Below are positions 52,609-61,460 of a DNA stretch of 61,780 nt, one piece after another (positions within the stretch are counted from its first letter, which is position 1; each line of letters starts with the position of its first letter). The translations under genes were made by a program, and so were the position numbers. The notes under the pieces were generated by a model, which ran no database searches, was not told where the DNA came from, and was given only the letters and a program-made list of their open reading frames with translations. Origin of the DNA: Clostridium sp. DSM 17811 (GTDB lineage: Bacteria > Bacillota > Clostridia > Clostridiales > Clostridiaceae); contig NZ_JAHLDU010000023.1 of the NCBI RefSeq assembly GCF_018861905.1, forward strand, positions 1-61,780, in the 5' to 3' direction.

Positions 52609-52623
52609 TTACCCCTGGGGTAA
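52609..52623. repeat. Small palindrome, right flank of the 51574 gene
   Basis: TTACCCCTGGGGTAA followed by TTGTTTTTTG. It lies between the 51574 and 52640 genes and may serve as a weak terminator on the plus strand. Confidence 0.55.
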
Positions 52624-52639
52624 TTGTTTTTTGTCCTAC

Positions 52640-53470
52640 TTACCTAACAACATATGTAAGCGATTGCTGCACGCCAGCTAACCCTTCTTTATCACTACAA
52701 TTTATTCTTACCATATGCCCACCTAATGTTTCTGTATTTAATACTATGTAACACTGAATGCTAGAATTGCCCACTTCTACCCCATCCAAAGATACTCTTA
52801 CATTTGTTGTTGTTTTATCTTCATCTACTGCTTCAACTAACACGTATATACGATCACCTTGTTTAAACGTTAACCCAGATGTTAAACCAGTTACCTTAAC
52901 ACTAGGCGGATTGTTCACAACTATTGTCTTCTTCTTATATCTCAGCATAACAGTTTGATCAAGGCTCGTAAATTTACCGGTAAAAGTGGTGTCTGCCAAA
53001 ACAAAATCATACCCTTCAATTACACTTATATAACCTACACACTCACTACCAACCTTACCTTTTCTGGAAACTGGATCCATTAATTGCACATCAGTATCAA
53101 CATCTACTGCCTTAAATATTATGTTTCCCTGCGTACCTTCCTGTGAAGGCTGCGTCTCAACTTCTACACCATTGAATGTTTTAACTTCTAATTTGTTTAT
53201 TATACTAACTTCGACTACCTTTCCCGACGAATTATTTGTCCACTCGCTGCCAGTGGTTTTTATATATATATCACCTAAATTTTCTGTGATAGCCTTTGTT
53301 ATTTCAACTTCTTTCTTTTGGTCATTAGCATAGTCTAATGTATAAAGTTTAGTCCCTATCATAATAGAAAAGTCCGGTACTGAATATTTATCCAGTTCAA
53401 CTGCACTTGCAGAAATGCTTGACATGGCAATCATTAACATCAAGACTAAAAACCCTTTCAGTTTATTCAA
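52640..53470 (-). CDS. Secreted YAND-module protein with MucBP-like domain
   Basis: 276 residues from the TTG at 53470, which has AGGGGGG 7 bases upstream; the 21 residues in frame before it lack a site. Signal peptide NKLKGFLVLMLMIAMSSISASA. YAND module 31-84 (FSIMIGTKLYTLDYAND, GDIYIKTTGSEW). Then a segment resembling MucBP (GNIIFKAVDVDTDVQLM, VGYISVIEGYDFVLADTTFTG, DQTVMLRYKKK) and a C-terminal Ig-like unit (PPSVKVTGLTSGLTFKQGD). MucBP-like units bind host or matrix glycans in other bacteria; that role here is inference. Confidence 0.8.
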   Translation of the reverse strand: MNKLKGFLVLMLMIAMSSISASAVELDKYSVPDFSIMIGTKLYTLDYANDQKKEVEITKAITENLGDIYIKTTGSEWTNNSSGKVVEVSIINKLEVKTFNGVEVETQPSQEGTQGNIIFKAVDVDTDVQLMDPVSRKGKVGSECVGYISVIEGYDFVLADTTFTGKFTSLDQTVMLRYKKKTIVVNNPPSVKVTGLTSGLTFKQGDRIYVLVEAVDEDKTTTNVRVSLDGVEVGNSSIQCYIVLNTETLGGHMVRINCSDKEGLAGVQQSLTYVVR

Positions 53471-53600
53471 TTTATACCCCCCTAACGAATCAATTTCTAT
53501 CTTTATTTTACTTGAAATTTTTAACATTAGCAACTGATATTTGTTATAAATATATTCATTGATTCATTTTTATGTTACCTGTTATTTATATAATGAACTG

Positions 53601-53628
53601 AAAAAAGAACCGCCATTTCTGACGATTC
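53601..53628 (-). terminator. GAAA-loop terminator, copy 1
   Basis: Minus strand GAATCGTCA-GAAA-TGGCGGTTC then T6; a 9-bp stem with two wobble pairs. Copies at 58088 and 59144. It stands just past the remnant at 53650. Confidence 0.85.
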
Positions 53629-53649
53629 ATGGTCATAATTTATATTATA

Positions 53650-53867
53650 CTACTCAATTGCCTTAACCCCAAAATCAACTGTTGTGGTGCCCCCCCGTGG
53701 GTGTAAGTGTTGTCTTTATATTTGACTAAATCATTTCTATTGTTGAACCAGAAAGACTATTAAATTTGTCATTTACCTGACTTACATCGTATATATCCGC
53801 ATCTACCGCATAAGCAGGCAGACTAAAATAAACTGCAATTATTGCAAACTTTAATATTCCCACACAT
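53650..53867 (-). pseudogene. Decayed small secreted-protein gene with G7 tract
   Basis: In the 430-bp gap at 53471-53902. From an ATG at 53867, frame changes give a signal-peptide-like KFAIIAVYFSLPAYAVDADI and then NDKFNSLSGSTIEMI and a stop. A later frame after a run of seven G ends in TTVDFGVKAIE and TAG, close to the AVVDFGVKSIE end of the 59217 protein. It is followed by the same GAAA-loop terminator. At least two frameshifts. Confidence 0.5.
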
Positions 53868-53902
53868 AATTTTTATTTCCCCTGATTATTCTTATATAAT
53901 AC

Positions 53903-56899
53903 TTAGTTAGCAGTAATGGTAACTGCGACTTGATCCCCTGTAGATGATTTTACTATAGCTGGTATACTTAATGTTAAAGTTTTAATCTGTCCATCTTTTG
54001 TTACAGTTATATCTTTTGTAATTACATCACTTGCGACAGTTGCTGTCCCTGTTACTGTTACTTTAGCAATTCCAGTCGTATTAGTATACGAAAGTGAATA
54101 TGTTAAACCACCAATTACCCAAGTATTAACTGTAGTCCCACCAGTAAATTCTATTACTCCTCTAGACACGATAAAATCTGTTAATAAATATCCATCTCCC
54201 TCAATCGTAAAATTGTTATCTGCAAATATAGATTTCTTAACTTTAAAATCTTTCTTAAGAACTGTTATATCAAAAACTTTTGTATCAATTGCAGTACCAT
54301 TTGCAATTGTAGCAGTTACCGTTACTGTTGGATTCGTTAAACTATTACTTGGTCTTATAACTGTTCCATCATCTTTTATAACGTTTGTGTCAGTAGATGA
54401 CCAAGTTATTATTGAGCCATTTGTTCCATTTGTTGTCGGTAAATTCAAATTATTTTTCACATTACCAACATCAACATTATTACCACTCAATATAATTGCG
54501 TCTGTTAAAAGTGCTTTATCTGCTGCTACATTTGCTGTATCTTTCTCGTGATCTACAGTCCCCACTACCGGTATCACTTTGTATGTTTCACCATTTACTA
54601 ATCCCGTTATTTTTGTATCTGATAAAGGAGCTAAATTACCAATAACAGAAGAAAGGGTACCACCAGCTATTACATATTGTATGTTAGGAATGTCTGTACC
54701 TACGCTTACTTTATAATTATGGTCTTTTGGCAATCCAACAATTCCCTCATGCCATGCAACTCCAAGGGAACCATCGGCTTTAGTAACCATATCATTTGCA
54801 GGGTTTCCAGCCTTATCATTCACAATGTTAGTCATAAATACGCTTGCATTCTTATTAGTAATGTCATCGGTACTAATTGGAACTATAATAGTGTTAGGCA
54901 TTTCAATTATTACCGTTTCATTATCCCCCTGTAAGAAAACTTTTAAAGGTTTATAATCTGTAAATCCTGCTTCGGTATTGTCTAAAACTCTTATTTTCCA
55001 ATTGTCTGCTATTTCAGCTGTGGTTCTATCTAGTGTTTCATTTGCTATATACGTTATTTTTGTGCCATCTACTTGAATTGGATTACTCACAGTTTTACTA
55101 AGGAACGGTCTTATACCATCAACTGCTATATCTTTTTTACCCGTAATAGAATATATATTTGCTTCTGCACCAGCAGCATTTGCTTGAATATGAGATGCCC
55201 CTTCTGTTGCTTGTATATCACCATTACTAAAATCTATACCTGTGCTTTTTATATTTAAAAAATTATCTCCTTCTTTTACTTCATAGTTAAAAACAAGTTC
55301 ATCCACCGTGCTTAAGATCCCATCATAAATAGCATTGCCAATACTAACATTAGTATTGGTAGTAGCATTAGTACCACTTAATTTCAAAACAGGTTTACCA
55401 ACCACAAAAACAGGTTCACTAAACTTAACTCCTATTTTTATTACTTGACCTATTCCATATAATGTTTTATCATCCATCGCTACAACCTCAGTAACTTCAG
55501 GATTCTTTTTATTCTTAACTATCTTGTATCCGTTTTTTATATCTACACCTGATAATATACAATCTCCGGTAGTTGAAACGTCCACAGTAAGGTTTCCAAT
55601 GATAGTCATATTTCTTAATTCATAAATATTGTTATCGTTAGATCCATAGCCTATTAAAACATCCCCAGTAATTGTTGATCCATTTCCATCTAAAACAACT
55701 CTTTTAGGCTTTCCAGCAACTGATGTTCTTGCCAACGCCACGACCTGACCCGGAGCAATCGTCAAGGGCGCTTCAAATTTGATATATTGAACACTATCAT
55801 CACTTAAGGCCTTAGCAAGTACATTTGATGCATCATTAGTTTGTCCATCACTATTTGATATAATTCTTGTATCATTCGTATTAGGATACACTACTTTAAT
55901 TGAGTCTAAATTAGTAGTGTACGCTGTTAATATTGATGTAAGTGTAGCTGGAGTCTTCATCAAATCATATAACGTAATTGTCTTATTTGAACTTGTACTT
56001 GTTTTTGAAGTTATATAGTCATTAACTAATTCTAGATTCTGTACTTTTTCTTTATAACTAGTATTTTCTAAAATCCTTCCATTAATATCAAAGGCCTTTA
56101 TAGTAATTGTATAATCTGATCCCGTATCAATATTAAGTCCTGCATCTCCAGTTGTAAATCCGGCCATACTTGAACTTGGAAAAATCTCCTTATCTACCAT
56201 CTTAATCCCCGCAGACGGAGTAACTGAAACTTTTAATCTTTTCACAGTAGAATCAGTCTTAACATCAATATTAGTTAGTTTAGGATATGTAGATGTAGTA
56301 TCTGTAGTAAGCCCCTGCTTTTTATGTATAGTCTCAATTGAGGTTACATATTTTTTAGGAACATAAATACTTATATCTCTTGGGGAATTAAGCGTAAAAA
56401 TATTTGCATTTAGGTTAGCTGCCGTATTATTCATAAATACAGACTTAAAACCATTTGCAAGATCCAGTGAAGAAAAAGGCACTATAAAATTCGTTAATGG
56501 TGTGTATGCTGTGCCAAAATCTAACGCATCTTTTTCTATTATAATTTCATAATCCATAACAGCTGGGTCTAGGTCCCCAATAGATATATGTAAAATCTTT
56601 TTATCAGCTGTATCGATTACGGGAGTTCCTATTGTAGGTACTCTCATAGCCGTACTTCCACTAGTTTGATCTATAGTGATTTTTGCTGTATTAACACTTT
56701 TAATAGCATAATCAAAAGTTATATCTAGTGTGTTCTTTGTAGTAGTTGTTGTAGCTGCATTTACTGTAACTGTACTTATTGCATATGTATAAGGTACTGC
56801 CGCATATACTGTTGTCCCTAAAAACAATATACTAAACAAAGAAACCACAGTAAATACTTTTAAACTCACCATACTCTTTTTAAAATTATTAAAACACAT
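53903..56899 (-). CDS. Large secreted Ig-like / SbsA-like surface protein
   Basis: 998 residues from the ATG at 56899, with GGGGGG 10 bases upstream. Signal peptide SLKVFTVVSLFSILFLGTTVYA. Early domain YAISTVTVNAATTTTTKNTLDITFDYAIKSV has the SbsA Ig-like pattern, as does VVAMDDKTLYGIGQVIKIGVKFSEPV further on. An atrophied-Ig unit lies near the end (LPTTNGTNGSIITWSSTDTNVIKDDGTV, then VTATIANGTAIDTKVFDITV), and a last beta unit ends in VAVTITAN. No YAND or GDIINT module and no anchor. It begins 30 bp after the 56930 gene in the same direction, so the two probably form an operon. Confidence 0.8.
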   Translation of the reverse strand: MCFNNFKKSMVSLKVFTVVSLFSILFLGTTVYAAVPYTYAISTVTVNAATTTTTKNTLDITFDYAIKSVNTAKITIDQTSGSTAMRVPTIGTPVIDTADKKILHISIGDLDPAVMDYEIIIEKDALDFGTAYTPLTNFIVPFSSLDLANGFKSVFMNNTAANLNANIFTLNSPRDISIYVPKKYVTSIETIHKKQGLTTDTTSTYPKLTNIDVKTDSTVKRLKVSVTPSAGIKMVDKEIFPSSSMAGFTTGDAGLNIDTGSDYTITIKAFDINGRILENTSYKEKVQNLELVNDYITSKTSTSSNKTITLYDLMKTPATLTSILTAYTTNLDSIKVVYPNTNDTRIISNSDGQTNDASNVLAKALSDDSVQYIKFEAPLTIAPGQVVALARTSVAGKPKRVVLDGNGSTITGDVLIGYGSNDNNIYELRNMTIIGNLTVDVSTTGDCILSGVDIKNGYKIVKNKKNPEVTEVVAMDDKTLYGIGQVIKIGVKFSEPVFVVGKPVLKLSGTNATTNTNVSIGNAIYDGILSTVDELVFNYEVKEGDNFLNIKSTGIDFSNGDIQATEGASHIQANAAGAEANIYSITGKKDIAVDGIRPFLSKTVSNPIQVDGTKITYIANETLDRTTAEIADNWKIRVLDNTEAGFTDYKPLKVFLQGDNETVIIEMPNTIIVPISTDDITNKNASVFMTNIVNDKAGNPANDMVTKADGSLGVAWHEGIVGLPKDHNYKVSVGTDIPNIQYVIAGGTLSSVIGNLAPLSDTKITGLVNGETYKVIPVVGTVDHEKDTANVAADKALLTDAIILSGNNVDVGNVKNNLNLPTTNGTNGSIITWSSTDTNVIKDDGTVIRPSNSLTNPTVTVTATIANGTAIDTKVFDITVLKKDFKVKKSIFADNNFTIEGDGYLLTDFIVSRGVIEFTGGTTVNTWVIGGLTYSLSYTNTTGIAKVTVTGTATVASDVITKDITVTKDGQIKTLTLSIPAIVKSSTGDQVAVTITAN

Positions 56900-56929
56900 A
56901 TTAATTAATCCCCCCATTAGCATAATTTA

Positions 56930-57805
56930 TTATTGCCCAACTACATATTTTTTAAATCCAAGTAGCTTGTTTGTAGCATTATAAGCATTAAATGTTACAG
57001 TCGAACCTTTTGTAAGTAATGTAGATAATTGGAAATTATTATTTCCATTATAGTACATATCAACGCCATTAAGAGACATTCTAGCTACACTACTATCTGC
57101 CTCGACATTTACTGAGTATATATCCAAAAGTGAATAATAATCTAAGGTAATATCTTTAACATAATCTACTACTGTTACATTAACATTAATTGAAGTTGTT
57201 ATAGTTAACCCATTAATTCTTCCTGTTACTTTTTTTACTCCTGCAGTGCTTGTATTCACAGCGCCCCACGTAACAGGTTCTTTTCCTATAGAACCATCTT
57301 TATATAAAACATCAACAGTACTCGGAAGCACAGGTTGATTATTTTGAACTACAGAAACATCATTACTAGCTAAAGCTGCATCAATTACTAAGTTTTGAGT
57401 TACATTATATGTTTTTCTAGTAGGAACACTAAGATATTCTCCTGTAGCCGCAGATTTCACACCAGCATTTACTATAATCGAATATACTGCGTTAAATTTG
57501 AGCCTACTAACTGAAGTAATAACTACAGTAGTTGCATCTAAAAAAGAGTAGGTACAACTTAGCTTTGCGCCTGTACTATCTTGAACTAAATATAAGGTAC
57601 TACTATTAACTGATGTCTTGTCATATGCACTCCAAAAGCTTATATTCCATGACATCTTACTAGTACTTATATTTTGACTTGGTAAAACTTGAGTATTGTC
57701 AGCAGCATATACCATTGAAGTCATAAATAACATGTATAATGCAATACCCAAAAAAACTTTTTTGAAGATATCTTTCCAATTAGAATTAATAATGCCATTT
57801 AACAA
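56930..57805 (-). CDS. Secreted protein with SbsA-like and Big_4 Ig domains
   Basis: 291 residues from a TTG start (GGGGTGAAGG 4 bases upstream). Signal peptide IFKKVFLGIALYMLFMTSMVYAA. First a beta domain resembling SbsA_Ig (FWSAYDKTSVNSSTLYLVQD, LKFNAVYSIIVNAGVKSAATGEYLS), then a Big_4-type unit (LPSTVDVLYKDGSIGKEPVTWGAV, GVKKVTGRINGL), then a short C-terminal segment. First gene of a likely two-gene unit with the 53903 gene. The 420 bp upstream (57806-58225) hold only the terminator at 58088, AT-rich promoter DNA and no gene. Confidence 0.78.
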   Translation of the reverse strand: MLNGIINSNWKDIFKKVFLGIALYMLFMTSMVYAADNTQVLPSQNISTSKMSWNISFWSAYDKTSVNSSTLYLVQDSTGAKLSCTYSFLDATTVVITSVSRLKFNAVYSIIVNAGVKSAATGEYLSVPTRKTYNVTQNLVIDAALASNDVSVVQNNQPVLPSTVDVLYKDGSIGKEPVTWGAVNTSTAGVKKVTGRINGLTITTSINVNVTVVDYVKDITLDYYSLLDIYSVNVEADSSVARMSLNGVDMYYNGNNNFQLSTLLTKGSTVTFNAYNATNKLLGFKKYVVGQ

Positions 57806-58087
57806 TTTGCCTTCACCCCGTTTTTAAAATTTATTGCGGATTTTATACTTATAAACAAACTATGATTCATAATCATTTATAAATGTTCTTATTTCTATAA
57901 TTGATTGGTTAATACGTTATGTATCGTTAATATTATCGTATAAAGATCATTTTTCTTTATACTTATTAGCCCGAATTTTGTAAAATGTTATTGTTTAAGT
58001 AAGTAGTCAACATTTATAGCAATGTTAACCACTCATTTAAATACCAAATATAAGGGTTAATATAAAATTTATATATTGCTCCCATAG

Positions 58088-58114
58088 AAAAAAGAACCGT
58101 CATTTCGACGATTC
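58088..58114 (-). terminator. GAAA-loop terminator, copy 2
   Basis: Minus strand GAATCGTC-GAAAT-GACGGTTC then T6. 112 bp past the 58226 gene. Confidence 0.85.
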
Positions 58115-58225
58115 TTTCTTTACTTATACTAGATTATTCATTAAAATATACAGATACACTATCCATATTAAACCCAAACTTTAAAAGATGATGAACTTTA
58201 AATGATAATTTAAAAAAATCTCAGT

Positions 58226-59041
58226 TTAATTAGAAGTGACAGTGATTGTTGCCATTTTTTCATTTCTTGCAACATCTGTAATCGCTACAGTTATTACACC
58301 ACTATCACCTGTAAGTTCATTCTTTATAGTTCCTACCGAGATACCAGTTACTTGAGAGTTACCTCCAAATAGATCAGATACAAGAATAGTAGCTTCACCA
58401 GAATCATTTGTTGTAATAGTTCTAGTCATTCCCTTAACTGTAATTTTCATAGTCGATTTCTCATTAACAAATAAATTTATAGCACTAAGCATATCAGTAT
58501 CATTTTTGTTCGCTAGTGAGACCTTAAAATTGCCATTAGCATCTTTAATACCAGCAACTGTTCCTTCAATTTCAAATGATACAGCGGTAAGAATTGGGCT
58601 TAATAAATTCTCAACTGTTGAAGTCGTGTAACTAGTCGTATCAACTGTCTGTGTCGCAACTTTATCTGTTTCTACTTTAATAGCAGCAACTATTGTAGCA
58701 GCATTGTTTTTAATATATGTTTTTATTGCTGTTGCATCTTTAAGATTCACATTTGCTGCTTTAAGTAATTTAGCAACCTCCGCTGATTGTAAATTCAATT
58801 TATCCGATGGACTATAGTACTTTCCGTCTGTTCCTTCTTTTAAGAATACATCTGTACCACCATCTTTTAAATCTAATATCAATGCTTGTATATCTTTTGA
58901 AGAGGTTATATCATATTTTTTTTGATTCCCAGTATTTATAATATCACCTGTTGCTGCATAAACAGAACCACTAACAGAAGATGCAATAATCGCAGTTATT
59001 ACAAACGTTGATAATACACCATATAATTTTTTATTTGTCAT
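58226..59041 (-). CDS. Secreted GDIINT-module protein with the shared C-terminal domain
   Basis: 271 residues. Signal peptide 1-30 (KKLYGVLSTFVITAIIASSVSG, VYAA). GDIINT module about 32-150: GDIINTGNQKKYDITSSKDI, QALILDLKDGGTDVFLKEGT, DGKYYSPSDKLNLQSAEVAK, then TYIKNNAATIVAAI and TVDTTSY. The C-terminal domain (KDANGNFKVSLANKNDTDML, INLFVNEKSTMKITVKGMTR, ISVGTIKNELTGD) is clearly related to that of the 51574 protein. AAGGGGGG precedes the ATG. No anchor motif. Confidence 0.82.
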   Translation of the reverse strand: MTNKKLYGVLSTFVITAIIASSVSGSVYAATGDIINTGNQKKYDITSSKDIQALILDLKDGGTDVFLKEGTDGKYYSPSDKLNLQSAEVAKLLKAANVNLKDATAIKTYIKNNAATIVAAIKVETDKVATQTVDTTSYTTSTVENLLSPILTAVSFEIEGTVAGIKDANGNFKVSLANKNDTDMLSAINLFVNEKSTMKITVKGMTRTITTNDSGEATILVSDLFGGNSQVTGISVGTIKNELTGDSGVITVAITDVARNEKMATITVTSN

Positions 59042-59143
59042 TTCTAGTCCCCCCTTGTATATTTTTCATATTATTTTTTTATTCTTTGATTTAGCTTTTC
59101 ATTTTTGACGCATCAAATTTAAAATACACAAAATTTCGTACAG

Positions 59144-59168
59144 AAAAAATCGCCATTTCTGACGATTT
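59144..59168 (-). terminator. GAAA-loop terminator, copy 3
   Basis: Minus strand AAATCGTCA-GAAA-TGGCGATTT then more T. About 50 bp past the 59217 gene. Confidence 0.8.
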
Positions 59169-59216
59169 CCTCTTATGTAAACTTAACTTAAATTTCATTT
59201 AATATTACATATACCT

Positions 59217-59681
59217 TTACTCAATTGACTTAACCCCAAAATCTACTACAGCATTAACAGTTTTATAACTGCTTATATCTATTATTTTTTGCGTAACATT
59301 TTCTGTTTGTGCTGTAACACTTGGAACTATTGCTGCAGCATTTTTAGTAATATATGATTTTATTGCTGACGGATTTTTAAGATCCACCTTTGCTACGTTA
59401 AGTATTCTAACAACTTCTGTTGTTTGTAAATTTAATTTTTCAGATGGATCATAGTATTTTCCGTCTTTTCCTTCTTTTAGCCATCCACCATTTGTACCAC
59501 TTTTCATATCTAATATCAACGCTTTTATCGCTTCTTGAGAAGTAATGCTATAAACCTTCTTATTTGAAGTATTTATTATATCACCCTCTGCTGCATGAGC
59601 TGGAACACTTACTAATAAAGCCATAATAAATGTCATTGCAGCTATAGAAAGCGTTGACAAGAATCTTTTGTGTATTTTCAT
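59217..59681 (-). CDS. Short secreted GDIINT-module protein
   Basis: 154 residues. Signal peptide 1-31 (LSIAAMTFIMALLVSVPAHAA). Consists almost only of the module: GDIINTSNKKVYSITSQEAI, KALILDMKSGTNGGWLKEGK, DGKYYDPSEKLNLQTTEVVR, SYITKNAAAIV, and a short tail VVDFGVKSIE. It shows that the module can stand as a secreted protein on its own. The same tail occurs in the remnant at 53650. AGGGGGG precedes the ATG. Confidence 0.8.
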   Translation of the reverse strand: MKIHKRFLSTLSIAAMTFIMALLVSVPAHAAEGDIINTSNKKVYSITSQEAIKALILDMKSGTNGGWLKEGKDGKYYDPSEKLNLQTTEVVRILNVAKVDLKNPSAIKSYITKNAAAIVPSVTAQTENVTQKIIDISSYKTVNAVVDFGVKSIE

Positions 59682-59819
59682 ATTATTTTACCCCCCTGAA
59701 TATGTTTTAATTACTCCATTATAACTTAATAACCTTCCTTAATGTATTTATTTTTACCCTATAATGTTACAATTTTCTACATTTCATAAAATTACATAGG
59801 CTGGCTTTTTTCAATCTTT

Positions 59820-61343
59820 CTATGTTACTTTTTCAGTACTCTTACTGCTAAGATTAATGCGATACTCAACTTTTGTTACGGGATTAACATAATATAACCA
59901 TCCACCAGCAATATTAATTTGACTTGAGGCATTATAACTTACTTGCTCTATACCTGTACCGGAAGTATTCATTCTATATATATTTCTATCGTCAGAATTT
60001 ATATAATAAACCCAAGCATCAGCTGTAACATTTAACCCTTCAGCAAACCCTGAAAATAAGCATGTATTATTAGAACCGTCTGTATTTATTTTATAAATCT
60101 TTTTATTATCTAAATTAATGTAATAAATCCAATTATCAATTACATTTATATATGAAGCTTTTATATTAGTTCCAACAGGGCTAACTGTACCATCAATAAT
60201 ACTAGCTTTATTCAATAAATTTTGAGCATCTATGAAATAAACGTAATCTCCAGTTACAATAAGTCCATAATAATTATCTGAGTAATGACTATTACCACCC
60301 ACATGTTGGTTTGTGTTTACATCACCAATACTTTGTACATCTAAATATTGTCCACAATAATATATGTTTCTGTTAATAACATTGACAAATTTAATTGTTC
60401 CAGCCCCTATATTTGTATCGTCAGTTCCATCTATTCTGATTTTGTATAACTCACCAGAACTTAAATAATATATCCAACCACCAACTACGTTAATACTACT
60501 CGTAACATTATTTGAAAGTTTTTGACTTGTTCCACCTGTAGCATTAATTTTATAAAGTTTGCCACTATCATTTTCGTTTGCATAATAAATCCAGCCATTG
60601 TATTCAGCTGCAAGTCCATCATTTGTAATATTACCGCTAGTATTTCCTCTTATATTTGTGTCAACATTAATAACACTGTTAACAGTTAATTTAGCTGTTA
60701 TTGTTATATTATTTGTATTTACTACTCCATCAACCATTGTTAACGTCCCAGTAAATGTATAAACTCCAGCTACTTGTGTACTCGCTTCATCGTACCATAT
60801 TGCAGCCAAATTTTTAGTTGTTCCATCAGATAATGTAGCGGTTACAGTTGTTGGTAATGTATAAGCATCATCTACATTTTTCGTAATATTTATAGCACCA
60901 ACTGAACTAACTAATAATTTAGGAGCTGTATAACTAGTTGTATCAACTGTTTGTGTAACAACCTTATCTGTTGCTAATTTAACAGCATTCGTTGCTGCAA
61001 CGGCATGTGTAATAATATATGTTTTAATTGCTACTGGATTTTTAAAATCTACACTTGCTGCTTTAAGTATTGTAGCAACCCCTACTGATTGTGCAACTAG
61101 TTTATCATTTGGATTATAATATTTTGCATTACTGTCCTCTATTAAGAAGATATCATTGCCACCATCTTTTAAATCTGCTATCAATGATTTTATATCGTTA
61201 GAAGAGGTGACCTTATAAATCTTCTTATTTGTAGTATTTATAATATCACCTGTTGCTGCATGAGCAACCCCACTAACAGAAAATGCAATTATTGCTGCCA
61301 TAGCAAACTTTGAAAATCCTATAAATATTTTTTTATTTACCAT
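59820..61343 (-). CDS. Secreted GDIINT-module protein with Big_4 and DUF5050-like propeller
   Basis: 507 residues. Signal peptide 1-30. GDIINT module about 32-145 (GDIINTTNKKIYKVTSSNDI, DGGNDIFLIED, KYYNPNDKLV). Big_4 unit about 150-225 (TLPTTVTATLSDGTTKNLAAIW). Residues 230-507 are repeats of about 40 residues, each with GWIYYxN and a KLYKIN/NIYRMN strand (EYNGWIYYANENDSGKLYKI, VVGGWIYYLSSGELYKI, VIDNWIYYINLDNKKIYKIN, ADAWVYYINSDDRNIYRMN), the DUF5050/YWTD-like beta-propeller. Likely binds a wall or extracellular ligand. G-run site before the ATG. Confidence 0.82.
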   Translation of the reverse strand: MVNKKIFIGFSKFAMAAIIAFSVSGVAHAATGDIINTTNKKIYKVTSSNDIKSLIADLKDGGNDIFLIEDSNAKYYNPNDKLVAQSVGVATILKAASVDFKNPVAIKTYIITHAVAATNAVKLATDKVVTQTVDTTSYTAPKLLVSSVGAINITKNVDDAYTLPTTVTATLSDGTTKNLAAIWYDEASTQVAGVYTFTGTLTMVDGVVNTNNITITAKLTVNSVINVDTNIRGNTSGNITNDGLAAEYNGWIYYANENDSGKLYKINATGGTSQKLSNNVTSSINVVGGWIYYLSSGELYKIRIDGTDDTNIGAGTIKFVNVINRNIYYCGQYLDVQSIGDVNTNQHVGGNSHYSDNYYGLIVTGDYVYFIDAQNLLNKASIIDGTVSPVGTNIKASYINVIDNWIYYINLDNKKIYKINTDGSNNTCLFSGFAEGLNVTADAWVYYINSDDRNIYRMNTSGTGIEQVSYNASSQINIAGGWLYYVNPVTKVEYRINLSSKSTEKVT

Positions 61344-61460
61344 TTGTTTTTATTCCCCCTCGAATGCTTAAAAATATTAGTTTAATATATTATATGATTC
61401 TGATTAACTATACCATAAAATATCATAAACAGAAAGATAAGGATATTATTACTTAAATAC

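Noticed and set aside
54213-55258. Plus-strand frames opposite the 53903 surface gene
   Set aside because: Hydrophobic shadows produced by Thr/Val-rich antisense codons.
1261-61343. Calling the surface proteins S-layer proteins with SLH or CWB2 anchors
   Set aside because: No SLH or CWB2 repeats, LPXTG tail or other known anchor was found; only surface location is claimed.
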